A stretch of DNA of 64,000 bases from Cryptomeria japonica (Eukaryota; Streptophyta; Pinopsida; Cupressales; Cupressaceae): positions 399,993,889-400,057,888 of the forward strand of contig NC_081408.1 of the NCBI RefSeq assembly GCF_030272615.1, in the 5' to 3' direction. The translations under genes and the position numbers were made by a program. Positions 1 through 11,093 of the stretch are shown here, one piece after another. Every line of letters begins with the position of its first letter. Positions within the stretch are counted from its first letter, which is position 1. Under the pieces are notes generated by a model, which had not been told where the DNA came from, made no database searches, and saw only the letters and a list, made by a program, of their open reading frames with translations.

Positions 1-512
1 TTTGTGAGTGTAAGGAAGTGAACAAAAAGAAAATTATTAGGCAGACCTAATGTGCGAATTATAGGCCAAGGGTATATGTAAAGAACAGAGTTAGAACTGG
101 TACTGAATCTGGCATTGGAGATGCTATTGTAAAGTAGCACAGATCATTGGATTAGTACAATCCTCATTGTAAGTCAGTGTGACTTCTCATTGAGTAGTGA
201 GCTCTCGGCAATTGGCCTTCTTGCATGTGCAGGCCCCTATTGTAAGTAATATTCTCTTATTGGCCAGTAAGTGAATATTGTGGGTCACAAATCCCACCAA
301 GGTTTTTCCCACACCAGGTTTCCTCATTAAAACATCTTGTGTTATGGTGTTCTTTTCATGTGGATGTTTTTGTTTTTGTTTATTACATTAATTCTTGCAT
401 ACCGGTATACTACTACTTTATGTTTTGCATGTTTTAACTTAAGAAAATTTGAATACTAGTTAGATACTGATTCACCCCCCCCCCCCTCTTAGTATCTATG
501 GGAACCCTAACA
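1..512 (+). mobile_element. 3' part of a Copia-type LTR (cut by window edge)
   Basis: The sequence aligns by eye with the R/U5 half of the Copia LTRs at 51104-52167 and 55601-56654. Shared stretches include the block near 100-220 (GTCAGTGTGACT, GTGAGCTCT, TTGCATGTG), the AAGGTTTTTCCC motif, and the GATTCACCCCCC tract at 470-488 followed by TATCTATGGGAACC. It ends in CA at 512 with no primer-binding site after it, so it is the 3' LTR of an element lying mainly left of the window. The following DNA is internal leader of a Ty3/gypsy element, so the Copia element probably inserted there. The target duplication cannot be checked here. Confidence 0.75.
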
Positions 513-1544
513 TTATTCATATTACGTGTTTTCTGTGTTTTCATCCCTGAAACTAAAACTGGACTACCAAAACTGGAAAAAACAAGAAACAACTCAGTGA
601 TCAAAAACTCTATCCGTGTCTAAAATAGTCTATCCTAGTCGAAAATCTATCCAAAACTGGTCTATCCTAGTCGAAACTCTGTCCAAAACTGGTCTATCCT
701 ATTCGAAATTTTGTCTGTGTCACAAAACTAGTATACCTTAGCTGTCAAAAACTTAGCCCATCTCAAATCTGGTCATACTCAATCATTGAAAACCCAAAAT
801 TTTGCCTTTGTCCAGAAAACAGTCATACAAATCTTCTTATTCGTCATCCTGGTTCATATTATGTGTCGTACGATATTCCATCAGTCCTAATAGTTTTTCG
901 TTTGAGCCTTCATCATGTGTCATACGAGCTATTATTGTTTTTCATTCGATTCTGAGAATTGTCATTTTACCTTACATCCTGTGTCGTACGATAAACTTTT
1001 GCACTGATCAGTCTTGTCATTCCAGACATACCCATTTGTCATACGGTACTAGGCAAAAACTCGTACAAAATACTATTGTTATTTTCCTGAAGCTAGCATA
1101 CTGTTGTCTGGTCTTGTAAAACCTGTCGTACGGATCTCTGATTTTGTCAGTCTAGAATAGTCAAACTTTCCTAAAACAGTCTACAGCGAGCATAATACTA
1201 GTTATCATCATCCTGAGCATAAATAGGTCAAGACAGTGTACCTCTGCCATTTATGTTGCACGATTTGGTCGATCATATTTCAGCTAGTTCAATCAACTAC
1301 TTATCAAACCTAAGTCACTTAGATAACGTCTTATACAGGATAGATCGTTCCTGAAACCAAACAGAGTCTTAGTCACTTCTCTCAAATCAACTTCGATAAA
1401 CATCTTATACAGGATATATCATTCCTGAAACCAGAATAAATCTTAGTTGCTTCTCTCAAACAATACGTTAACCGAAAAACTAGCTCTGAATTTGATCTTG
1501 ACTTCTGCATCACAAATAGCTTTAGGTCACACCAATCAATAAAA
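513..1544 (+). other. Leader of the Tat-like gypsy element A (non-coding)
   Basis: No supported gene lies here; the short open frame at 802-1119 has no domain. The stretch precedes the gag start at 1545. It contains a 32-bp tandem repeat (629-720) and five scattered copies of a TGTCGTACGATA-like motif. Two copies of a CTTATACAGGAT...CCTGAAACC motif lie near 1330 and 1405, and related copies occur in the LARD at about 34425-34550. It therefore looks like the untranslated leader of the gypsy element, with its 5' LTR and primer site lost or pushed out of the window by the Copia insertion. Confidence 0.6.
629..720. repeat. 32-bp tandem repeat, 3 copies
   Basis: Units start at 629, 661 and 693 with TCTATCCTA(G/T)TCGAAA. 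The first two are full 32-bp copies and the third drifts after about 20 bp. A more distant relative precedes them at 609. The repeat sits in the gypsy leader and has no coding sense. Confidence 0.85.
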
Positions 1545-3345
1545 ATGCCTATTCAAACCAGGATTTCTCATAAGAAATATGCCAAAGGAAAAGGGCAACC
1601 CTTTTCATATAAAGATAATCCATTTTACAAAGAGAATCCTCTGACTAATAAACCTTCATCATCAGAGATACCACTTTATGATGAACCTTTATCTCCTACT
1701 ATATCTAGAATAGAACAAAATAATGAAGACAACCTCAATATTCATGATACCAACAATGATTCCTCATCAAGTGAATCTGAAGACTCCGAACCTCTAGAAA
1801 AAGATATTCATAGATGTCAAAAGGATAAATATTTCCGAAAAATGATGAAGGTTATCATGGCTAGAGAAAAAGAAGACTATTTTCTAGAGCTAGCAAAACA
1901 AGGCGCCAAACTTCCTACTCGATATGATATTTAGACTCTCATTACTAAAAAGGAAGAATCACCTATAATAATGGTACACAGACAATTACAAGCCTTGCAG
2001 GCTGAGATCACGGAACTGAAAAATAAGGATAAGTCCCCAAAACAATATTCTCTGGAGACAATATGCCCATTTCCCTTTGACAAAAACCTATACATGCCTC
2101 CATTTCCTTCACGAGTTGAGATCTAGAAATTTGACAAATATATGGTAACTCATATCCCCAAGACCATATTAGAGAATTTTGTGCTTTATGTATGAAGTTC
2201 ATGCATGATCAAACGTATCTCATGCGCCTTTTTTCAAGGAGTTTGGGAGGACAAGCTATAGAATGGTTCTCAAGTCTACCTAAGGGAATAAAAACTTTTG
2301 AAGAACTAATCCAAGCATTTTTACAATAATACTCCTACAAAATTAGACATCCTGTTACTATGATTGAACTTTGCAATACCAAACAGAAAACAGGGGAGCC
2401 TTTTCTCACTTTCCTCCAACTTTGGAGAAAGGTGTTCTCTAGGTATTCATGGCCTATCCTAGATTCTAAGAAAATGGATATATTCATTAACAATTTGATC
2501 CTTAAATTGAAATATAGTATCCAAATACAAGTGCACCCATCATTTAACAAAATGGTAGATAATTCTATCTGAATGGAAGATGTCCTTATAAAGAAAGGAG
2601 ATATCTCACCTTGGAAAGAAACACAACCAGGATCTAGCTCTAAAGAGAAGAACAAGTATTGGAAGTATGGCAAAGACAACAACAAGAATGTTGTTAATGA
2701 CAGAGCATTAGACATTGTTAAAACCAACTCAAAGCCCATGATATTCAACTTGGCTAGTGGCACGCAAGCACTCAAAGCAGTTGAAACCACAACAGAAAAT
2801 CCCCCAAAGAAAGCAAAAGAGTGGTTCAAAGAGAAACCTTGGCTTTCGAAACCTAGACGCCAATTCACTCCTCTGGAAGAATCATAGGAATCCTCTTTTA
2901 AAACCCTATTGGAAAATAACCTGATAACGTTATTGGAAAATAACCTGATAACGTTATCGGATAATTCTAGGCCATATGATCTGAAAGTCAAACCAAAATG
3001 GTGGAGAGAAAATGAATACTGTGACTACCATTGAAATAAAGGCCATAGCACAAACAACTGCATGAAGCTCAAGCATGAGATTCAAGATCTCATAGACGCT
3101 GGTAAAATTGTTGTTGGGAATCACCCGACAAATGCTGATCATAAATCTTTTAAGGACCCCTTACCTATTTACGAACAAGGTGATTCCTCAAAGACAAAAT
3201 GAGGTTCCAAAGTAAATTATGCTTATACCAGCAATGACAAAATCATCAACATGATTGAGTATTCTCAACCTGAATATTGCAATGTGATTATAATCAAAGA
3301 AACAAAATGAATCACGATATGCAAAGGCTATGACCCATTCTCAAA
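1545..3345 (+). pseudogene. gag: gag of Tat-like Ty3/gypsy element A (decayed)
   Basis: This would be the structural capsid/nucleocapsid protein of the retrotransposon particle. An ATG at 1545 opens 129 codons of acidic, Ser-rich N-terminus (SSSSESEDSE). The reading frame then continues through stops and frameshifts. The retrotransposon gag core is visible at about 2225-2500 (AIEWFSSLPKGIKTFEEL, then GEPFLTFLQLWRK). A zinc-knuckle-like motif CDYH..KGHSTNNC lies at about 3020-3065, where the residue after CDYH is a stop. The CxxH spacing, rather than CxxC, is what I know from Tat-lineage gag. Breaks include stops at 1932, 2326 and 2570 and an internal 27-bp duplication near 2909. Not functional. 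Confidence 0.85.
2909..2962. repeat. 27-bp tandem duplication inside gag
   Basis: The segment TTGGAAAATAACCTGATAA is present twice in direct tandem, 27 bp apart. The duplication is in frame and adds nine residues to the decayed gag. It looks like replication slippage. Confidence 0.85.
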
Positions 3346-3707
3346 AGAAATTCACTCTCCAAGGAGCTAGTTCTTCAACTCCTGCTCAAACAAACCTACC
3401 AACCTTGTCAAACAAACAAAAAGAATCAACATTTGACAAATTTAAACAACTAACTTCATCATCATCCTCTGGATATAGTGTTGTTGAATAGTTGAAAAGG
3501 ACAAATGCTCAAATCTCCATCTTTAAATTGCTCAAAATATCTTTTGCTCATAAAGAGATCCTGGACAAAGCATTGTTCACCACTAATGTTCCAAAAGATT
3601 TAGACATTGATCAGTTTCAGTCTATGGTGGGTCATCTAACCTCACCTTGATATCTGACCTTCTCTGAAGAAGATGACAACTCGCTAAATCATCCACATAA
3701 CCAGCCA

Positions 3708-5288
3708 TTGCATATTGAAGCCATGATCCATAAACATAGAGTTAAACGTGTTTTGATAGATGGAGGCGCGGGGTTGAATATTTGTACTTACAGTCTTCTT
3801 ACACAACTAGGATTTTCTGAAAATGTCATTGATCCGACCAAGACAATAACAATTAAATCCTTTGATGAAGAAGAAAGGACCTCTAAAGGTCTGGTATCAT
3901 TGCCAATCAGGGTGGGACCTATAGAAAGAGATGTCATTTTCCAGGTACTTGATCTTCCTTTGTCATACAATATCTTACTGAGCAGGTCATGGATTCATGA
4001 AATGAAGGCAATTCCATCTACATACCATCAATGCTTAAAATTTCCTTATAATGGAGTTGAAGTCAGTATCCCTACTGATACAAATCTCCCCTGTAATGCA
4101 TTGACAAAAGGTGTTGATACCTTTGTGCCTCATAATAGGGCAGCCCCTACAAATGAAAGTCCAGAAGCTCTGATGAAGGACATAGAAAAGAAATTGAAGA
4201 TTACAAATACTAGCATGGACGGATACAAGATAGAACCAGTACTTTCATTAGTCTCTCTTCCTCCATCACTGAAACAATTGGGAAAACCATCAGAGGCTAT
4301 GAGAACACAAACTTCAACTCTGAATATCATATATGATGGTCTTTTTGTACAGTCTTCTACTTCCCTGGCAGATGAAATAGAAGAGGATGTTGTTCTTAAG
4401 TGGGTTTTCAAGGAAGGTAGTCAAAACGAGGAAGTACGACATTATGAGATTTCCACAACCCAATATGGTTCTTGCTACAAAATGATCCAACGCATGGGAT
4501 ATTCAGGCATCGATCCCCTGGGAAAACATCAAGAGGGTATTACTGAACCAATTCACCAGCAAACAAAATCTACAAATGATAAGGTTGGACTGGGATACAA
4601 TCCAAAAAAGACATCAAACCAAAAACAGGCTTCTAAGTCTAAATGGAAGAAAAGGATATCGCCTTCAACATCACAGGAAGTCGATGCTCAACAAACAAAA
4701 GTAGAGTGTAGAAAAGAACAAGAGGATCTACCAATCAAGAGAGAAGAAATAGTCAGCACTCAAGTTCCAATGGTATCAGCTACAACACTACAGGGAGTTG
4801 AAGTTCTAGAAGATATGAGAGACGAAGTAGAAAGAATCAGAGAATTGTTTGCACCACTGAAAGTTCCAATCACATACACTGATAGCCAGCAAGTAGATGA
4901 TTCAGAAACTGACTCAAATGAGTATGAATGGGGTCCAAGCCACCTTTTAGATACATCCAGTACAGAAACTCCAGAAGAGTCTAGTGATATCACACATTAT
5001 ATTCAAGAGCTGATGTGCTTAAAGCTAGAAAAGGAGATACAGGAAATTAGACTAAAAAGACAAGCAAACTATGAACAAGGGCTGAAGGAAGGAAGAATAC
5101 CAGAAAGTTTTCATCTAATATATACCCCTCTAATAAAACAAAACAAATTAGGTATGGGACTACACAAGAAGAATTGGAAGCTACAAAAGCAGAACCAGTC
5201 ATTAGTCCAAAGGAAGCTGAATGGAGTAGACAACATGGAGTCACAGAACCATCAAGATCATGTCAATAGGTGTGTCAAATATAAATGA
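3708..5288 (+). CDS. Protease with G-patch region of element A (open 526-codon segment)
   Basis: This open segment of the pol polyprotein begins with a retropepsin. The catalytic motif IDGGAGLNIC lies at residues 18-27, and the flap and LSYNILLSRSWIHEM stretch follow at about 85-105. At about residues 255-300 there is a G-patch-like, glycine-spaced segment (RMGYSG..PLGK...GLGY). The rest is acidic, Ser/Thr-rich linker with a predicted coiled stretch near 440-470. Translation may start upstream, since homologous-looking residues precede the ATG across a stop near 3648. Upstream is gag and downstream, in a shifted frame, is the RT linker. The protein cannot be made as a whole polyprotein because the neighbouring frames are broken. 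Confidence 0.8.
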   Translation: MHIEAMIHKHRVKRVLIDGGAGLNICTYSLLTQLGFSENVIDPTKTITIKSFDEEERTSKGLVSLPIRVGPIERDVIFQVLDLPLSYNILLSRSWIHEMKAIPSTYHQCLKFPYNGVEVSIPTDTNLPCNALTKGVDTFVPHNRAAPTNESPEALMKDIEKKLKITNTSMDGYKIEPVLSLVSLPPSLKQLGKPSEAMRTQTSTLNIIYDGLFVQSSTSLADEIEEDVVLKWVFKEGSQNEEVRHYEISTTQYGSCYKMIQRMGYSGIDPLGKHQEGITEPIHQQTKSTNDKVGLGYNPKKTSNQKQASKSKWKKRISPSTSQEVDAQQTKVECRKEQEDLPIKREEIVSTQVPMVSATTLQGVEVLEDMRDEVERIRELFAPLKVPITYTDSQQVDDSETDSNEYEWGPSHLLDTSSTETPEESSDITHYIQELMCLKLEKEIQEIRLKRQANYEQGLKEGRIPESFHLIYTPLIKQNKLGMGLHKKNWKLQKQNQSLVQRKLNGVDNMESQNHQDHVNRCVKYK

Positions 5289-6513
5289 TAAATGAGCCAA
5301 ATCTTGAAGGAACTTGCAACATTAAAGATGTTGGTGTTGATACCATACATATATTCACTCAAGCACTTGAAGAAGACTCAGAAACTTCATCTGATAACTC
5401 TAATGACTCTGACAATAGTCCTATTTATGACAATATCTACTCAGCATCAAACTCTGAATCCTTTGATGTAAATGGTGAGAATCTGTCTACTGATCTTGTT
5501 ACTGTTGAACCTTGATGTGAAGTCCATTCTGGCGTAGAGAACGATGCTACAAGTAGGTCTATTGGATTAGGTCAACTAAATATTAACATGCACTTTAATA
5601 ATCATGTTCTGACTCTTCCTGGTCTCAAGACATTTACGCAAGGTATTCTTCTAGAACTCAATTTTTCAATTCGTAGTTGTGATGACAATACTATGAACTC
5701 CCTCGAACCTATCCACACTCTATCCTTGGTACATCCTAAATTAATTGATTATAGTCTACAAGACCAACCCATGAATGTACTTACATTTGCCAATGACTAC
5801 ATGCTAGCCTATTACCTAAATGCAGTTGAACCCATGTACTCTTCCACCAGCAAACGAAGTGAAAACATGACTGAAATAGATATCAAGTATCCTAGTCGCA
5901 AAAATCAGAAGAATAAAAATAAAAGATCTGATGATGAAAACCATATTGTGGCAGTGTCAAAATCTTAAAAAGAGAAAATAAAGGACGTACCTAAGGGTGA
6001 AAACCTCTATAAGGCACCTAAAGGTGAGATACTTGATATACTACCAAGTAATTTTTAGGAATGGTCTTCTATATTGATTGAGCCAACTCAACTAGTGAAC
6101 ATTGGGAGTCAAGAGACACCACACATCATTCATGTAGCTCAATCATTGTCAGCAGAAGAATTGAAAGATTTCACTCATCTCTTTTAAGAAAAGAAGAGCA
6201 ATTTTGCATGGACATACTCTGATATGCCAGGCCTCGATCTTGATCTTATCATGCACCATCTTTCTATCACACCAGGAGTTAAACTAGTCAAGCAAAAACT
6301 TCGTAAGATGCACCCTCACGTGGCATTACTAGTCGAGGCTGAGCTAGAAAAATTGCTAAAAGATGGATTTACTAGAGCTATAGACTATACGTAATGGATT
6401 TCAAACATAGCACCTATGTCAAAGGCAGACAAATCTATTAGGGTTTGCATAGATTTCAGAGATCTCAACAAAGCTTGTCCAAAGGATGACTTTCCATTAT
6501 CAAACATTAAAGA
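5285..6513 (+). pseudogene. Linker and N-terminal reverse transcriptase of element A (truncated)
   Basis: Two acidic linker ORFs (5285-5515 and 5588-5968) run into the RT fingers. Recognisable RT pieces are FAWTYSDMPGLD at about 6200, the HHLSITPGVKLVKQKLRKM stretch at about 6250-6312, and IRVCIDFRDLNKACPKDDFP at about 6438-6497. Stops occur at about 5966, 6056, 6185 and 6391. The frame ends abruptly at 6513, before the palm domain. The catalytic YxDD box and most of the Ty3 RNase H are absent, because homology resumes only at about 9085 in the C-terminal RNase H. The element cannot reverse-transcribe itself. Confidence 0.85.
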
Positions 6514-9084
6514 TTAAGCAGTTTGAGGGCAAATCAACGATTGTCGCTATACCGCAAGATGAAGATGCTCGATAGTTATTCCTTGTAGCTTAGCGACTGA
6601 TGATGTGGTGGTTAAGCTATCCATCCAGGTGGGCTCAGAATGAATCAAGATGTGCCATGTGGCAGAGCATAGAAGAAGAACCAAGGTGGCCCCAAGTCTA
6701 GTGGCAAATCCAAGTGGCAATTAGGTGGATCCGCGAGGCGAAACAGAGGTTGACACATGGCGTGGATGGACAAGGAGATAAGGAGCGAGCAGGTTGGAGC
6801 CGATCCAACGACTGTCGTTGTTCTGCAATGTGAAGATGATTGAAAGTTATCTATCGCAGATCAATGACAAAGAAAGGAGAAGTCCAGTGGTGGGTCTGGC
6901 CTAAGGTGAGATGGAAAACATGTGGCAACTTAGATGGTGGCTGACTGGATACAAGAAAGAACCAAATGGTGGGGCCCGACAAAGTATACTATTGGGAGCG
7001 TGCCATCGGATATTATACTATTGGAAGTGCACCATCAGATATTGGTGGGAGTGTTTTGATGCTACGCCGATCACCCAATAAGAAGGTGCGTGAGTTATAA
7101 ACTGTTTGCAGATGAGTGACTCAGTCTAGGTGAACTTAGTGAGAAATGATGAGAAGTCAGTAGTTTTGGAGGAGTTTCCCTCTCAGTTAAGCCCCTAATT
7201 TTGAGGAAATACTTAGAATTGATGACAACTGATCCATCTTGGAGCCAAAAATTCAAATTTTGAATTTTTGCGAGCTTTTGTATAAGTGATTGTTTTTCAC
7301 TCTTTTTGGGACACAGTTCCAGAGTTTGGATATTGTGTAGCAAAAGATACTCATGCTCCTGTAACTCATTTCTTATGAGCATTATTCAGACTTGTAATGA
7401 AAAATACTCCCTTTTTCAATAAACAACTGAATCCTTCTCTTATTTTTTGTTGTTCTAAATGTTTTTGTGAATATTTTTGGATGAATTAGTTGTGATTTCT
7501 ATCAAGTAATTCTTCATTTTATCTCTATTCCTTCAATGTTTAGTGCATGGTTAAGCATACTATAGTGCAGATCAGTGTTTGAGTTATACTTTTTGGTAAA
7601 TGAAGTTGTGGGAACTATCTTTGTTCTCCTTCACAAAAATATCAGAAAGACTGAACCTTTCACATGAGGCATTTATGCAAAGTATACAATCTGGAGTTGT
7701 GAGTGTTTTAGTTTTCTTTATTGGATTCTTGTGAGTTCCTTATCATTGCAAGTCATTTTTCAATCATTGGTGGGTCACCTAGCAGTAGTTAATTTTCAGT
7801 CTTATGCATATCCTTCTTCCCTTTTCTCAAAATTTCAAGTCAGTATTAGGTGATCAAATAGGAAGCTGGCCTATAATCTGGAGATCTACTCTCATAATAA
7901 GATACCCACAACCTGAGAGTAGTCCATTGTGTCACTAGATTGTAGGAATTTCAAGCTTGCATCGGGTGCAAATCCATGTGACAACACTAATATCAATAGA
8001 AAGAGATTGAATAATAAGTGAATTGACAATGAATTTGGAAAGTAAAAGTAACCTCTCTTTTAGAATGGATAGGATGAATTAAGTGAATTGAGACTAAGTG
8101 TAAAGATAGAAAAGAAATGATTATAACTTGAGATAGAAATGTGGGATGAAGTTGTGCACCTGGAATTAGCAGTGAAATGTCAAGATGGAGCTCCCTTGTA
8201 AATTTGAGCGAAAGTTGTCAGGACCGTGTTAAAAGTGTACTCGGTCCTCCGAAAAATCTACATGCTAAAAAGGGTTTTTTCATCTCTTAAAATGAAGCTT
8301 AAACCTGCAAATACAGTTGCGCACCTGCAACCTACACAAAAAAAAGAGAGGAAATGTTGTTGGGATTGGGGGTTTGCCTTCAGGTCAAACCTTGGTTTTG
8401 GAATCAACCAAATGATGAAAAGTACTTGCAAGTAAATGAAAGTAAATGATTGAAATAGAATTCACCTCAAGAGAGGATGCAATTGAAATGTTGATAGAGT
8501 TGTTTGAAAGGATATGTATTATTGAATGCTAAAGAGACCTCCACTTCAATGGTTGAATCCTTGACTTGATTGCAATGCCTAGCCTTGAAAGGAGACTTGA
8601 GATGCTTAATGGATACTTGAATGGACACTTGAATGCTTGAATTCTTGAATGCAATTTCACTTAGGATCACAATTTCCACTTGTTTGTCGAATTTCGCTTA
8701 TGCAAATAGGAGGGGAAAATGCATCTTATATACTTGCCAATTAGGGTTTGTAACTGTTTTCCATCTCAGGCTGACATAGAAAACCTTTTTCCTGCTTCTT
8801 ATTGACAAGCCCAATGCAGGACTTAAATGGAGGGGGCCCAAAATAGGGCAAGGACATGGGTGCCACACCCTTGTCCTAGGAGGATAGAGGTGCCACACCC
8901 TTGTCCTACCCTAATCCATGACAAGAAGTGCAAGAAGAAAGTGTAGGATATGAGGAAATGCATGTTTTGGGAGGTGTGAGCATGGATCAGGTCTCCAATC
9001 AGGCTTAGGGATTTGTTTCGCCAATGTGAAGACCTAAATGCGATCAAAAATTGAAAGGACACAATTTTATGACGTTACAATGAT
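6514..9084 (+). mobile_element. LTR-like block replacing the RT core of element A
   Basis: The sequence has no similarity to pol and interrupts it. The left 1.5 kb looks like an LTR. A direct repeat occurs at about 6533-6600 and 6810-6880 (CAACGAtTGTCGc / CAACGAcTGTCGt, then GATGAAGATG / TGTGAAGATG). A TATA box lies at 7096-7101 (TATAAA) and a poly(A) signal at 7418-7423 (AATAAA). The right part (about 8000-9084) holds only short open frames and an imperfect inverted repeat GGACCG...CGGTCC at 8221-8248. I found no clear TG/CA ends or target duplication, so the class and boundaries are uncertain. About 250-300 codons of RT/RNase H are missing as well, so this is a replacement and not a clean insertion. 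Confidence 0.5.
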
Positions 9085-9902
9085 ACTATATGCTGACTCA
9101 TTCTGTGAAATTGATAGCAAAAATAGATCAATTGAAGTATTTGCTAAAAAATCCAACTTTGACAAGCAGATTGGCTAAATGGGTTATGATACTAAGTGAG
9201 TTTGATATAGAATATGTTGATCGAAAAGCTATCAAAGGACAAGTAATTGCTGATCAATTGGCTGAAGTACCCCTACAAGATGACACACCATTGGACATTG
9301 AATTTTGTGATGTAGACATTATGACAATTAGCACAAATTTTTGAGATTTATACTTTGATGGCTCCTATACACAACATGGATTAGGTGCTGGAATTTTGTT
9401 CATCACACCTCAAGGTCACACAATTCCAAAATCATATAGACTGTGATTTCCATGCACAAACAACACTGCAGAATATGAGGCATTGGTTATTGGGATAAAA
9501 ATGGCCATTAAATGGAACATCAAGGAATTGCATGTTTATGGAGATTCACAGCTCATAATCAACCAGATAAATGATGATTATCAAACCAAGGATGACAACC
9601 TGATGCCCTATAAACAACTAGTTAAAGATTTTAAAGAGCACTTTGAAGAAATATCATTTACTCAGATCCCAAGAAATAAGAACAAAGCAGCAGATTCAAT
9701 GGCTACAATAGCATCTTTTTTGCAAAATCAAGAGAATCAACAACGCTATGAATTCCTGGTGGAAGATATCTTGCATCCTACTATTGAATCCCAGAATACC
9801 CACATGATTTTCTATATATCTAGAACCAATAAATCCTTATATAACCAAACTTATCAATACTTAAAAGATAATATCCTTCCTCCTGACCTATGTCGCAATT
9901 AG
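9085..9902 (+). pseudogene. RNase H C-terminus and archaeal-type RNase H of element A
   Basis: The first part (9085-9345) is the C-terminal end of the Ty3-type RNase H and its tether: YYMLTHSVKLIAKIDQLKYL, then LAKWVMILSEFDIEYVDRK. It is followed at about 9348-9720 by a second RNase H of archaeal type. That domain shows FDGSYTQHGLGAG, NTAEYEALVIG, YGDSQLIINQI and KAADSMA, carrying the D-E-D-D catalytic residues. A second RNase H in this position is the defining mark of the plant Tat lineage. Stops near 9343 and 9445 break the frame. The RNA-removal activity is inferred from the family only. Confidence 0.88.
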
Positions 9903-11093
9903 AAGAGAAATTTTATCTATCAGTCATCCCGATATACTATCATTCCTAATACTTTATATAGACAAGGTCTAGATAGCACTCTACTGAGATGTCTCGAACA
10001 AGAGGAATCTAAGAAATTTCTTAAGGAATTCCACGCAGGTATTTGTGGCATGCACTCAAGTGGTTTAACACTGGCTAAAAAACTTATTCGATTAGGTTAC
10101 TATTGGCCTACTATGGAAAGAGATTCATTTACATATGCCAAGAAATGCAAACAATGTCAGATACATGGGAATCTCATTCATGCACTAGCACAAGAACTAC
10201 ATACTATGGTAGGATCATGGTCATTCTCTCAATGGGGTCTTGACCTAGTGGGTAAGATAAATCCTTTATCTTCTAATGGATATAAGTTTATTTTGATTTT
10301 TACTGAGTATTTTACTAAATGGATTGAAGCAGTACCTTTGAAAAGGGTGACAAGAAATGAAATATCATCATTCCTCCTGAATTATATAATCTGTCACTAT
10401 GAAGTCCCTATGACCATCATTACTGATAATGGGAGGCCATTTAAGAGTCAAGACATGAAGGAACTATGTGAGCGATTTTATATCTAGCATATGTTTTCTA
10501 CACCATATTATCCATAGGGAAATGGTCAAGTTGAGGCATCAAACAAGACAATCTTAAAGATCGTGAAGAAAATAGTTAATGAAGCTGGTAAAGACTAGCA
10601 TATTCAACTAAATCCTGCTCTCTGGGCATATCAAACTAGCATCCGCACACTAAAAAGGGCAACTCCATATTGCTTAGTCTATGGATCAGGAGCCATATTA
10701 CTAATAGAAGTAGAGATACCTTCTCTACGAGTATCCTTGAAAGATCTTATCCTAGAAGAAGAACAACGAGTCTCTAGACCTCAAGAACATGATTTGATTC
10801 AGGAGTGTCATCAAAATGATTTAGATCATTTGAAATCATACCAACAGAGAATGATGAGAAGTTACAACCACAGAGTTAAGCCACATATTTTTCAGATTGG
10901 AGATCCAGTTCTAAGGGAAAATCCATGAAATCAGCAAGATTGAGAAAAGAAAGGTAAATTTGAGCCAAATTGGTTAGGTCCCTTTGTCATGGTAGAAAGA
11001 TATGGTTCAGAAGCATATAGATTATCTACTCCAGAAGGAGATTGGTTCAATGAGCCTATTAATACTATGCATCTGAAGAAATTCTACACTTAA
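9903..11093 (+). pseudogene. Integrase of element A
   Basis: The integrase would insert the cDNA into chromosomes. The zinc-binding part is at about 10020-10170 (FHAG...GMHSSG, then CKQCQ). The catalytic core runs from about 10205 (FSQWGLDLVG, first Asp) through ITDNGRPFKS (second Asp, about 10420) to GNGQVEASNK (Glu, about 10520). The C-terminal tail ends PFVMVERYGSEAYRL...HLKKFYT at stop 11091-11093. In-frame stops at 10485, about 10517, about 10597 and about 10926 make it non-functional. All three catalytic acidic residues are still encoded, so the decay is in stops and not in the active site. Confidence 0.88.

Noticed and set aside
8221-8250. GGACCG...CGGTCC as a terminator hairpin
   Set aside because: It is a 6-bp stem with a long loop in eukaryotic repeat DNA, with no supporting context.
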